Source of the DNA: Actinomycetes bacterium
GTDB taxonomy: Bacteria > Actinomycetota > Acidimicrobiia > Acidimicrobiales > RAAP-2
Direction of reading: 5' to 3'
Assembly: GCA_021815645.1 (NCBI GenBank)
Contig: JAKBAB010000016.1
Coordinates: 1-33,450, forward strand
Length of the DNA: 33,450 nucleotides
Positions 16,071 through 22,222 of this stretch are shown piece after piece (position 1 is the stretch's first letter; each line of letters opens with the position of its first letter). Made by a program: the position numbers and the translations under genes. The notes under the pieces are model-generated. The model was not told the DNA's origin, made no database searches, and saw only the letters and a program-made list of their open reading frames with translations.

Positions 16071-16086
16071 GTCCAAATCCTCTTTA

Positions 16087-16341
16087 CTAAATACGGTCGA
16101 TGCTCAGAAGGTGAATTCCGACGTTGGGATGTGTGAGAAGAACGGTGATCGCCACTCCAGCCTCTGGGACTTCGATGAGTCGCTTAAGTGGATGCCCGTG
16201 ACCCAATTGGTCAAAGAGCCGTAGATAGTCGTCCGACGCTTTGTGAAGGGCATTCAGAACCGCGACTCGCTTATCTGCGTCGGGTTCCGTCGCCATCCAG
16301 GGATCAAGAATTTGTTCCACGTTGGTGACCCGAGCCGCCAT
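16087..16341 (-). CDS. Unrecognised 84-aa protein next to a Panacea antitoxin-type gene
   Basis: A soluble-looking 84-residue protein with no membrane segment and no motif I recognise. Residues 20-55 look helical (ADKRVAVLNALHKASDDYLRL) and the end looks beta-rich (GVAITVLLTHPNVGIHLLSI). It starts 6 bases after the stop of the Panacea-domain gene, so the two are co-transcribed. Panacea proteins neutralise very different toxins encoded beside them, which makes this small gene the prime candidate for the partner, probably the toxin. That is inference from position only, and a truncated remnant cannot be excluded. Confidence 0.5.
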   Translation of the reverse strand: MAARVTNVEQILDPWMATEPDADKRVAVLNALHKASDDYLRLFDQLGHGHPLKRLIEVPEAGVAITVLLTHPNVGIHLLSIDRI

Positions 16342-16347
16342 CGATTA

Positions 16348-16863
16348 CTACTTGGCGTAGCGCGTGAAAAGATCGTCGGTGTATAGCCCAATGTCACTTT
16401 CGGCGTCTCTCAATGCACCGAGTACCTCGGGGTCGTTGAAGATTCCTTCAAAATATGCCAATAGAGCCTCATCGGTAATCTGATTGAAACCTCTGTCTTT
16501 GGGGCCAAGACCTTTCCGAGCATCTATCCACGGTGGCTCCATATGAGTTTGTGTAACCAACCACGTGGAGTCATGATCTCCATAAAACCGCAAGGCGGTG
16601 TTGACGCTTTCCAATTCATTGGAATTCAAGTTTTCTGGGTCGCCGTTAACGGTTGACACCCTGTAATTGCCTTTATGTTCACGATAGAGCGCGGGAACGG
16701 CGGGGCCATTTATCCAGGCTTCGATCCGCGAGTCAAAGAGCGGTTCCTGCATTCTGGACAAGTGACACGCGTATGCGTAGTAGACCAGTTTTTGAAGGCT
16801 ATACGTGTCGGTGGGCCCTTTGTCCTTGAGTATCTTCTCCGCAACGTCTAGAACGTATGCCAT
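16348..16863 (-). CDS. Panacea-domain (SocA/GepA, DUF4065) antitoxin-type protein
   Basis: A 171-residue protein with the Panacea fold. The N-terminal part TYSLQKLVYYAYACHLSR (20-37) followed by EPLFDSRIEAWINGPAVPALY (40-60) matches the family's core, and THMEPPWIDARKG at about 106-118 matches the later conserved segment. The family includes SocA, the adaptor that delivers the toxin SocB to ClpXP, and PanA antitoxins that block varied toxins. A full-length frame with intact motifs next to decayed DNA suggests that it is maintained. A TAGAAT box lies at 16874-16879 on the minus strand, about 10 bases before the ATG. The downstream 84-aa gene is the likely partner. Confidence 0.78.
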   Translation of the reverse strand: MAYVLDVAEKILKDKGPTDTYSLQKLVYYAYACHLSRMQEPLFDSRIEAWINGPAVPALYREHKGNYRVSTVNGDPENLNSNELESVNTALRFYGDHDSTWLVTQTHMEPPWIDARKGLGPKDRGFNQITDEALLAYFEGIFNDPEVLGALRDAESDIGLYTDDLFTRYAK

Positions 16864-16873
16864 CGTATTTTCT

Positions 16874-16879
16874 ATTCTA
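16874..16879 (-). promoter_or_regulatory. Possible -10 box of the Panacea operon
   Basis: On the minus strand TAGAAT lies 10 bases before the ATG at 16863, between it and the end of the transposase remnant. It could be a promoter supplied by the edge of the inserted element. Confidence 0.35.
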
Positions 16880-16899
16880 AGTCCATTACTGTGCGTCTT

Positions 16900-17858
16900 C
16901 TAGGGCATTATAAACGACTTGTATGACAGACCGTCCCCAGGATCTTGGCCCAACAACTTCACCAAGCGTTCCGTTTGGGTGAGTCCGTGAGTCGAATCAC
17001 GGAACGCCAACTCGGTCAAGTAACGCTGCACGAGAATCTGACTGATGCAGTGGTGCGTACCGTCGATCGGATGCTCCAACTGGCTAAAAAAATACTCGGC
17101 CTCGTTGGTGCCGTTTAAAAGCTCCGTGCCGGACTGCCCGGCGTGGAGGTTGGCGACGTGGCGTGCCTTCAACACTTTGGTGTTGGTGCGGTAGAGCGGG
17201 GCTGAGTGAGAGTAAAGAACCGTCTCGCCCGTGTCGACGTTGTCTCAAACCTTGGCCCGAATCACTGCGCCGGTGACGTTCGTCACGGCCCTGGTGCGAA
17301 TCTCGCCAGTCTCTTTTGAGATCTGCGCAATGGCCGCCGTTTTTCGTGCGGGGTGTAGCCGGACTTCACTCGACGTGGGCCGCTCTTGGGCCAGTTCTCG
17401 GGCTTGCCGCCGGCGCAGGTCTCGTCCATCACGACGTTTCCCGAATCGTCGTTCGCCATTGTCTCGCGATGCGCTGAGTCAGAACCACGCCGCCTTAGGT
17501 AAAACGCCGTACATACGAGCAATCTCGCCGGCTGTGATGCCGTTCTCGTTGGCGCACATTTTGAAGAACATGAACGGTCAGATACGAAGCGGAACCTTGG
17601 TGCCGTGAAGGACCGTCCCAGTAGTCACCGATAACCGCGTGCGGCAGTCCTCGCGCCTCCAGACTCGACGCTCGGACTGCGCGTCACGGGTAGTGGTACG
17701 AGATACCCAATTACCAGAGTTGAAGAAGTAGTCGCTTTCCACCACCCCAAAGTGAGGGAAGATCATGCCATAGGACCAGCGCAGGGGTTGCCGTACGCAT
17801 TGGCGTCACCCTATAAATTGACGGTGACGGCCGTATTCCTAATGGTGGTTTTCGCCAT
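16900..17858 (-). pseudogene. Decayed IS1595-family (ISXO2-like DDE) transposase
   Basis: Read across frames, the minus strand from ATG 17858 to TAG 16900 gives a nearly complete IS1595-type transposase. In order are MAKTTIRNTA; LRWSYGMIFPHFG, where the zinc-ribbon Cys pair has become Phe; SERRVWRREDCRTRLSVTTG; MCANENGITAGEIARMYGV; PKAAWF; the DDE start NVVMDETCAGGK; and the C-terminal NEAEYFFSQLEHPIDGTHH. In-frame stops are at 17811-17813, 17578-17580 (where Trp is expected), 17479-17481 and 17245-17247, and there are at least three frameshifts near 17785, 17470 and 17345. It cannot make an active enzyme. I could not find convincing terminal inverted repeats. Confidence 0.85.
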
Positions 17859-17868
17859 ACCTATTCGT

Positions 17869-17884
17869 CCCACAGATTTGTGGG
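17869..17884. repeat. Small hairpin downstream of the fpg/nei gene
   Basis: CCCACA and TGTGGG pair over a 4-base loop. It lies 23 bases past the glycosylase stop. Only the plus-strand reading is followed by a T-rich stretch, so it may terminate transcripts leaving the transposon remnant rather than the glycosylase message. Confidence 0.35.
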
Positions 17885-17906
17885 TTTGTTAAGTTCCACG
17901 TCACAC

Positions 17907-18692
17907 CTACTTCTGGTGGCGCGAACACCAGAAGGTCGTGCGACCCCCAATCGTCGCGCTGCGCATGGCGCCACCGTCCTTCGGGCACGTTGCGCCCGCG
18001 AAACGCGCCACCATGTGGTCGCCCAGGTGAGATCCGCCCCGGCGACCGAGGGTTCGCAGCGTCTGGTTGAGCGACCGGTAGAGACGAGTGCGCTCGTCGC
18101 CGGTCAGGGTCGCGGTTCCTCGACGGGGGTCGAGGCCGGCGCGAAAGAGCATCTCGTCGCCCAAGAGATTGCCCACTCCGGCCAGACGAGCCTGATCGAG
18201 GAGACGGGCCTTGATGGGGGGACCCTCGCCCCTCTCGACCGTGAGGACCCGGTCGAACTCGCGCCGCGTCAAGGTGAGCGCGTCGGGACCCAGAGCCCCG
18301 AGGTCAGGGTCGACCTCAAAACGGGCGAGCCGGCGCGGGTCGTGCACGACGAGGCGGCGCCCGTCGGCGAATTCGAGTCCGCCGCGCAGCCACTGCGCGC
18401 GATACTCGTGGGGTCCGTAGAACAGCCCCTCGATACCGGCCTCGCCGTCGAGCAGGAGCACGCCGGTCATCCCGAAGCGCACCGCGAGGGTGACCCCGTC
18501 GGTCTCTAAGAGGAGTAACTTGCCACGACGCGAGACCGATTTAACGGAGCGGCCCCTTACGACCCTTGACCACGCCGCGGGGGCGCTCAACTTCTTCGCC
18601 AAGTAGACGTCGGCCCAGCCGCGCGTGATCGTGGCGCCCACGACGCGCTGCGCCAGTGCGCGGTAGGAGTCGACTTCGAGGATCTCCGGCAC
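17907..18692 (-). CDS. Fpg/Nei-family DNA glycosylase with altered zinc site
   Basis: A 261-residue base-excision repair glycosylase/AP lyase for oxidised bases. The catalytic N-terminus is P2-E3 with E6, and the beta-loop lysine is K58 (RGK). The helix-two-turn-helix region is near LLDQARLAGVGNLLGDEML. The C-terminal zinc finger keeps the exact canonical spacing x2-x16-x2, but its four positions are C236, D239, C256 and H259 instead of four cysteines. R251, the phosphate-gripping arginine, is present. The GTG start at 18692 is fixed by the need for Pro2 and by a TACGCT box ending 6 bases upstream. It diverges from the F420-type gene. Confidence 0.92.
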   Translation of the reverse strand: MPEILEVDSYRALAQRVVGATITRGWADVYLAKKLSAPAAWSRVVRGRSVKSVSRRGKLLLLETDGVTLAVRFGMTGVLLLDGEAGIEGLFYGPHEYRAQWLRGGLEFADGRRLVVHDPRRLARFEVDPDLGALGPDALTLTRREFDRVLTVERGEGPPIKARLLDQARLAGVGNLLGDEMLFRAGLDPRRGTATLTGDERTRLYRSLNQTLRTLGRRGGSHLGDHMVARFAGATCPKDGGAMRSATIGGRTTFWCSRHQK

Positions 18693-18698
18693 CGCCTC

Positions 18699-18704
18699 AG
18701 CGTA
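18699..18704 (-). promoter_or_regulatory. -10 box of the glycosylase gene, leaderless type
   Basis: On the minus strand TACGCT ends 6 bases before the GTG at 18692. Confidence 0.45.
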
Positions 18705-18726
18705 ACGTCGCTCTCAGGCGCGTCAG

Positions 18727-18732
18727 TAAGGT
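18727..18732 (+). promoter_or_regulatory. -10 box of the FrhB-like gene, leaderless type
   Basis: TAAGGT ends 6 bases before the GTG at 18739. The same hexamer and spacing precede the gene at 19929. Confidence 0.5.
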
Positions 18733-18738
18733 GGGCCC

Positions 18739-19863
18739 GTGGCGATCGACAAACCGCAATGGCGCGAACTCTTTCGCGAAGTGGTGACGTCGGGACTATG
18801 CACCGGGTGCGCGGCCTGCGTCATTGCCTGCCCCCACCCGGTTCTGGACTACGACAGTGACAACGGCGCCTACAAGCCCTTCCACCTGGACCTCGACGGA
18901 GGACCGGACGACTGTACGCACGGCCAGAAGGGGTGCACGATGTGCACCAGGGCCTGTCCGAGATTTCGAAACTGGGAGAGCGAGATTGACGTATCCCGTT
19001 TCGCTCGCGAGCGTCGCGACGACGAGGTCTACGGCGTCGGTGACGTACTCCTGGCGCGCGCTCGTGACCAGGACCTAGTCGAGCTCGGCCAAGACGGCGG
19101 GGTCGTCTCGGCCCTGTTGATCTACGCCCTGGAGAACAACCTCATTGACGCGGCGTTAGTCAGCGGCCTCGAGGGCGACGGGACGACGTGGCGGGCGGTT
19201 CCGCGCGTCGCCAAGAATCGCGACGACGTCCTGGCGACGGCGCAGTCGCGCTACACCTACAGCGCGAACCTTCTCGCCTACGACGAGGCGGTGAGCGGGG
19301 GGGCCGAGCGAATCGCCCTGGTGGGCATGGGCTGCATGGCGTCGGCCCCGGGGGCGATGCAGGCCCGCCGCGCCGGGAAAGTAGCGCGCCGACTCAGTTT
19401 GACGATTGGGCTGCTGTGCTCAAAGACCTTCGACGACGCAATTTTCGAAGAGCTGTTCGAGGCGCAGTACCACATCGCGCGAGCGGACATCGTCAAGATG
19501 AACATCAAGGGCGTCTTTCAGATCTGGACGAGAGACGGGGGCTACTACGAGGTTCCCCTGAAGGAGGCTCACCGATTCACGCGTGAGGGTTGCACGCGCT
19601 GCCCCGATTTCGCCGCCGAGCACGCGGACCTTTCGGCGGGGGGCATTGGGGCCTTCGGGGACTGGACGCTCCTCATCGTGCGCACCGACCTCGGTCGAGA
19701 GATCGTTAGCGCCATGAAGTCCTCCGACCTCCTCGAAACGCGACCGGGCGACGACGACCCCGGAGCCGTCGCCCTCTTACACCGCTTGGCCCGCGTGTCG
19801 CGCAAGCGCTGGCCGGAAAGCGCCGTCGCCGGACCGCGCCGGCTCCCGCTCGCCGCGAAGTGA
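18739..19863 (+). CDS. Coenzyme F420 hydrogenase/dehydrogenase beta-subunit (FrhB) family protein
   Basis: A 374-residue iron-sulfur flavoprotein of the FrhB/FpoF family, whose members move electrons between F420, FAD and Fe-S clusters. The N-terminus has a full ferredoxin motif C21-x2-C24-x2-C27-x3-C31-P. A second set follows as C59, C66-x2-C69-x3-C73-P. The FrhB catalytic domain runs from about 95 to 330 (LGQDGGVVSALLIYALEN, then ALVGMGCMASAPGAMQARR) with a further TREGCTRCPDFAAEHAD cysteine pair near 285. No partner hydrogenase subunits are adjacent, so it may be a stand-alone F420 oxidoreductase. Physiological substrate unknown. Confidence 0.88.
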   Translation: MAIDKPQWRELFREVVTSGLCTGCAACVIACPHPVLDYDSDNGAYKPFHLDLDGGPDDCTHGQKGCTMCTRACPRFRNWESEIDVSRFARERRDDEVYGVGDVLLARARDQDLVELGQDGGVVSALLIYALENNLIDAALVSGLEGDGTTWRAVPRVAKNRDDVLATAQSRYTYSANLLAYDEAVSGGAERIALVGMGCMASAPGAMQARRAGKVARRLSLTIGLLCSKTFDDAIFEELFEAQYHIARADIVKMNIKGVFQIWTRDGGYYEVPLKEAHRFTREGCTRCPDFAAEHADLSAGGIGAFGDWTLLIVRTDLGREIVSAMKSSDLLETRPGDDDPGAVALLHRLARVSRKRWPESAVAGPRRLPLAAK

Positions 19864-19916
19864 GGGCGCGCGTAGTTCGCCCCCCGACGGTCGTTGGGAC
19901 CACGCGGCGGTACCGG

Positions 19917-19922
19917 TAAGGT
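19917..19922 (+). promoter_or_regulatory. -10 box of the phosphatase/DUF3090/SCO1664 operon
   Basis: TAAGGT ends 6 bases before the GTG at 19929 and would drive a leaderless transcript of the three following genes. Confidence 0.5.
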
Positions 19923-19928
19923 CGCCGC

Positions 19929-20567
19929 GTGGCGCGCCGACCAACTTTCACCACAGTCGTCCTAGTTCGCCACGGCGCCACCGCGACTACCGGTACCGTC
20001 CTTCCGGGGCGGGCCCCGGGGTTGCACCTCTCGGACCTAGGTCGCACCCAGGCCGACGCCGTCGCCGAGCGACTCACCGCCCTGCGCCCGCGACCGGCGG
20101 CCCTTTACGCGTCCCCGCTGGAGCGAACCCGAGAAACGGCCGCGCCCATCGCGCGCGCCCTCGGTCTACGTCCCGTCGTCGCGCGCGGTCTCCTCGAGTG
20201 CGACTTCGGCACCTGGACGGGCGAACGGCTCGCCGTACTCGCCAAGCGTCCCCAATGGCGTACGGTCCAAAACTCCCCGAGCACGTTTCACTTCCCCGAG
20301 GGGGAGTCCTTTAGCCAGATGCAGTTGCGAATCTGGCGAACCATCGAACAGGTCGCCGAACGACACCGCCAAAAGACCGTAGTACTCGTCAGTCACGCCG
20401 ACCCGATTAAGGCGGCGGTCACCTACGCGCAGGGCGTAGCCCTAGACCTCTTTCAGCGCACCGTAATCTCGCCGTGTTCGGTGAGCGTGATCGCGCTCAC
20501 GGATGGAGCACCGGTGGTGCTGTGCGTAAACTCGCTCTGCGCGCTGAGTGAACTGCGCCCGTCGTGA
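19929..20567 (+). CDS. Histidine phosphatase, MSMEG_4193 family
   Basis: A 212-residue enzyme of the histidine phosphatase superfamily, with the phosphohistidine residue H15 in LVRHGAT, the second catalytic histidine H156 in VSHADP, and the conserved EcDFGTWTG segment near 89-97. It belongs to the actinobacterial branch typified by MSMEG_4193 and M. tuberculosis Rv2135c; the natural substrate is uncertain. It is the first gene of a tight three-gene operon, and its TGA stop overlaps the next gene's GTG by 4 bases. The same trio is conserved near the mycothiol gene mshC in mycobacteria. Confidence 0.88.
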   Translation: MARRPTFTTVVLVRHGATATTGTVLPGRAPGLHLSDLGRTQADAVAERLTALRPRPAALYASPLERTRETAAPIARALGLRPVVARGLLECDFGTWTGERLAVLAKRPQWRTVQNSPSTFHFPEGESFSQMQLRIWRTIEQVAERHRQKTVVLVSHADPIKAAVTYAQGVALDLFQRTVISPCSVSVIALTDGAPVVLCVNSLCALSELRPS

Positions 20568-21043
20568 ACTTCGCCTACTCACAACCGGACCGCGTCATGG
20601 TGGGCACCCGCGGCGAAGTCGGTGCCCGCCTCTTTCTCTTCCAGGTCCGCGAGGGCCGACGACTCAGCGTGGTTAAGTGCGAGAAGAGTCAACTCGCCGC
20701 CCTCGGCGAATGGATGGCCCACGCCGTTTCGGCGCTCCCGCGACCGGGCCACCTACCCGAAGACCTCACCCTCGAACCGGAGTACGAAGTCGATTTCGTA
20801 GTCGGCGATATCGCGGTCGCCCTCGACGAGGACGGACCGGCGCTCGAAGTCACGATGACGTCGCTCGACGAGGAGTCGACCTTGAGCGTACGCCTCACGC
20901 GCGAGTGGGCCGGGGCTCTGGCGATCGCCATCACTCGACTCGTCGAGGCGGGCCGTCCGCTCTGTCCCTTGTGCGCGGGGCCGTTAGAAGAGAACGGCCA
21001 CGACTGTCCGCGCACGAACGGCCACCGAGCACCCGCGCGTTGA
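20564..21043 (+). CDS. DUF3090 family protein
   Basis: A 159-residue protein of the actinobacterial DUF3090 family (Rv2134c-like), of unknown function. The body is alpha/beta with alternating basic and acidic segments. The C-terminus carries a compact metal-binding pattern: C134-P-L-C137, H146 and C148, with another histidine shortly after. This suggests a zinc ribbon. GTG 20564 lies in a GTGA overlap with the phosphatase gene, and its stop is 1 base before the next GTG, so all three proteins are likely made in fixed ratio. Confidence 0.85.
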   Translation: MNFAYSQPDRVMVGTRGEVGARLFLFQVREGRRLSVVKCEKSQLAALGEWMAHAVSALPRPGHLPEDLTLEPEYEVDFVVGDIAVALDEDGPALEVTMTSLDEESTLSVRLTREWAGALAIAITRLVEAGRPLCPLCAGPLEENGHDCPRTNGHRAPAR

Positions 21044-21044
21044 A

Positions 21045-21752
21045 GTGACGCGCGACGAAGAGGCGCTACTGCTCGCCAGCGGCGCGATCACCGTTGAGGG
21101 GCGCGTCGCCGGTTCGTCCAACCAGGCCCTATTGGTCTCGCTCACGCTCGACGGCGTTTCGGCCCTGGCCTGTTACAAATGCGAAGCGGGCGAACGGCCT
21201 CTGTGGGACTTCCCCGACGGCCTATGGCGTCGGGAAGTGGCGGCCTACGAACTCGACCGAGAACTGGCGACCGACCTAGTTCCTACGACCGTCGCGCGCG
21301 ACGACGGCCCCTTCGGTCCGGGCTCGCTCCAGTGGTGGGTCGAGGACAATCTCCACGACCACTACTTCACCCTGCGCGACCGCGGCGAGTTCCGCGAATG
21401 GTTTGGCCGCCTCGCGGCCTTCGACGTAGTGGCTAATAACGCCGACCGCAAATCTGGCCACGTTCTATTTGACGGAACCCGTCCGTGGGCCATCGACAAC
21501 GGACTGTGCTTTCACGAAGAGAACAAACTACGAACGGTCGTGTGGGAGTACGCGGGGTGCGCCCTGGGGCGCGACCTACTCGAGCGAGTCGAACGATTCA
21601 CCCGCGACGGACCGGGCCGTCTGGCTAATCTGCTGAGCGCGAGCGAAGTCGACTTGGTCGTTCGCCGGGCCCGCGACCTCGCCGTCGCCGGCCACTACCC
21701 GATGCCCGACGAAGAGGCGCCCTGGCCACCGTATCCGTGGCCGTTAATCTGA
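21045..21752 (+). CDS. SCO1664-family protein with PI3/4-kinase-like fold
   Basis: A 235-residue protein of the SCO1664 (Rv2133c-like) family, related in sequence to phosphatidylinositol 3-/4-kinase-type catalytic domains. The N-terminal part has a glycine-containing SNQALLVSLTLDG loop and a K in CYKCE at about 42-46. The catalytic-loop-like segment is N131-N-A-D134-R-K-S-G-H139, and the metal motif is D151-N-G153 in place of DFG. These suggest nucleotide binding, but activity and substrate are unknown. It ends 9 bases inside the convergent VOC gene. Confidence 0.85.
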   Translation: MTRDEEALLLASGAITVEGRVAGSSNQALLVSLTLDGVSALACYKCEAGERPLWDFPDGLWRREVAAYELDRELATDLVPTTVARDDGPFGPGSLQWWVEDNLHDHYFTLRDRGEFREWFGRLAAFDVVANNADRKSGHVLFDGTRPWAIDNGLCFHEENKLRTVVWEYAGCALGRDLLERVERFTRDGPGRLANLLSASEVDLVVRRARDLAVAGHYPMPDEEAPWPPYPWPLI

Positions 21753-22160
21753 GCGAACCTCAATCGGGGGGCCGGCCACTTCCCAGACGTGGCCACCGGG
21801 GTCGACGAAGCTCGCGGTGCGCAGTCCCCAGGGTCGATCCATCGGCCCATTCAACAAAGAGACCCCGCGGCCGGCCAACTGTTCGACGACCGCGTCGACG
21901 TCGTCCACCTCGACGGTGAACTGCGTGCGTACTCCGGCCGCGGGCGTAGCCACGAGGGCGGGGGCGATGAGCGAGTGCGCTTCGGTGGTGACGAGGAGAT
22001 TGATCATGGTCTCACCAAATTGAAAGACGACCGAATTTTGGTCTTCGTACACCTCCTTGAGACCGAAGGCGTTTCGGTAAAAACTACGCGCCGCTTCGAG
22101 GTCTTCGACGAAGAGCGTGACGGCGGCGATTACCTTGGACTGACTAAACCACGTACTCAC
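21744..22160 (-). CDS. VOC-superfamily (glyoxalase/bleomycin-resistance-like) protein
   Basis: A 138-residue metal-dependent or binding protein of the VOC fold. The first beta-alpha-beta-beta-beta unit begins AAVTLFVEDLEAARSFYRNAFGL. The second includes TQFTVEVDDVDAVVEQLAGRGV and ends with SFVDPGGHVWEVA, where the Glu would be a metal ligand. Substrate unknown. GTG 22160 is chosen because the G8 run just upstream acts as a ribosome binding site and the family alignment starts soon after. The frame extends to ATG 22205 through AAAAAAAAAGGGGGGGG, a leader unlikely to be coding. Confidence 0.8.
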   Translation of the reverse strand: MSTWFSQSKVIAAVTLFVEDLEAARSFYRNAFGLKEVYEDQNSVVFQFGETMINLLVTTEAHSLIAPALVATPAAGVRTQFTVEVDDVDAVVEQLAGRGVSLLNGPMDRPWGLRTASFVDPGGHVWEVAGPPIEVRSD

Positions 22161-22164
22161 GGCA

Positions 22165-22181
22165 CCCCCCCCTTTTTTTTT
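22165..22181 (-). repeat. A9G8 homopolymer tract before the VOC gene
   Basis: On the minus strand nine A are followed directly by eight G, 4 bases before the GTG start. The G run doubles as the ribosome binding site. Such adjoining runs are prone to slippage, and length changes would alter spacing and so translation. Confidence 0.7.
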
Positions 22182-22222
22182 GGCGACTGGCGTCGGGCCA
22201 ACCATAGGTCACCCCCACTGCC

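Larger units (their letters stand above)
15406..17906. other. Less GC-rich accessory patch between dedA and the fpg/nei gene
   Basis: This 2.5-kb patch is visibly richer in A and T than either flank, has low coding density and several broken frames, and contains a decayed transposase and an antitoxin-type operon. The flanking genes are ordinary core genes with high-GC codon use. The stretch 15654-15767 holds nothing I can support. Acquisition by transfer followed by decay is the simplest reading. Confidence 0.7.

Noticed and set aside
15406..17906. CRISPR array, tRNA or attachment site in the accessory patch
   Set aside because: I saw no regularly spaced repeats, no cloverleaf-like sequence and no convincing direct repeats at the patch edges.
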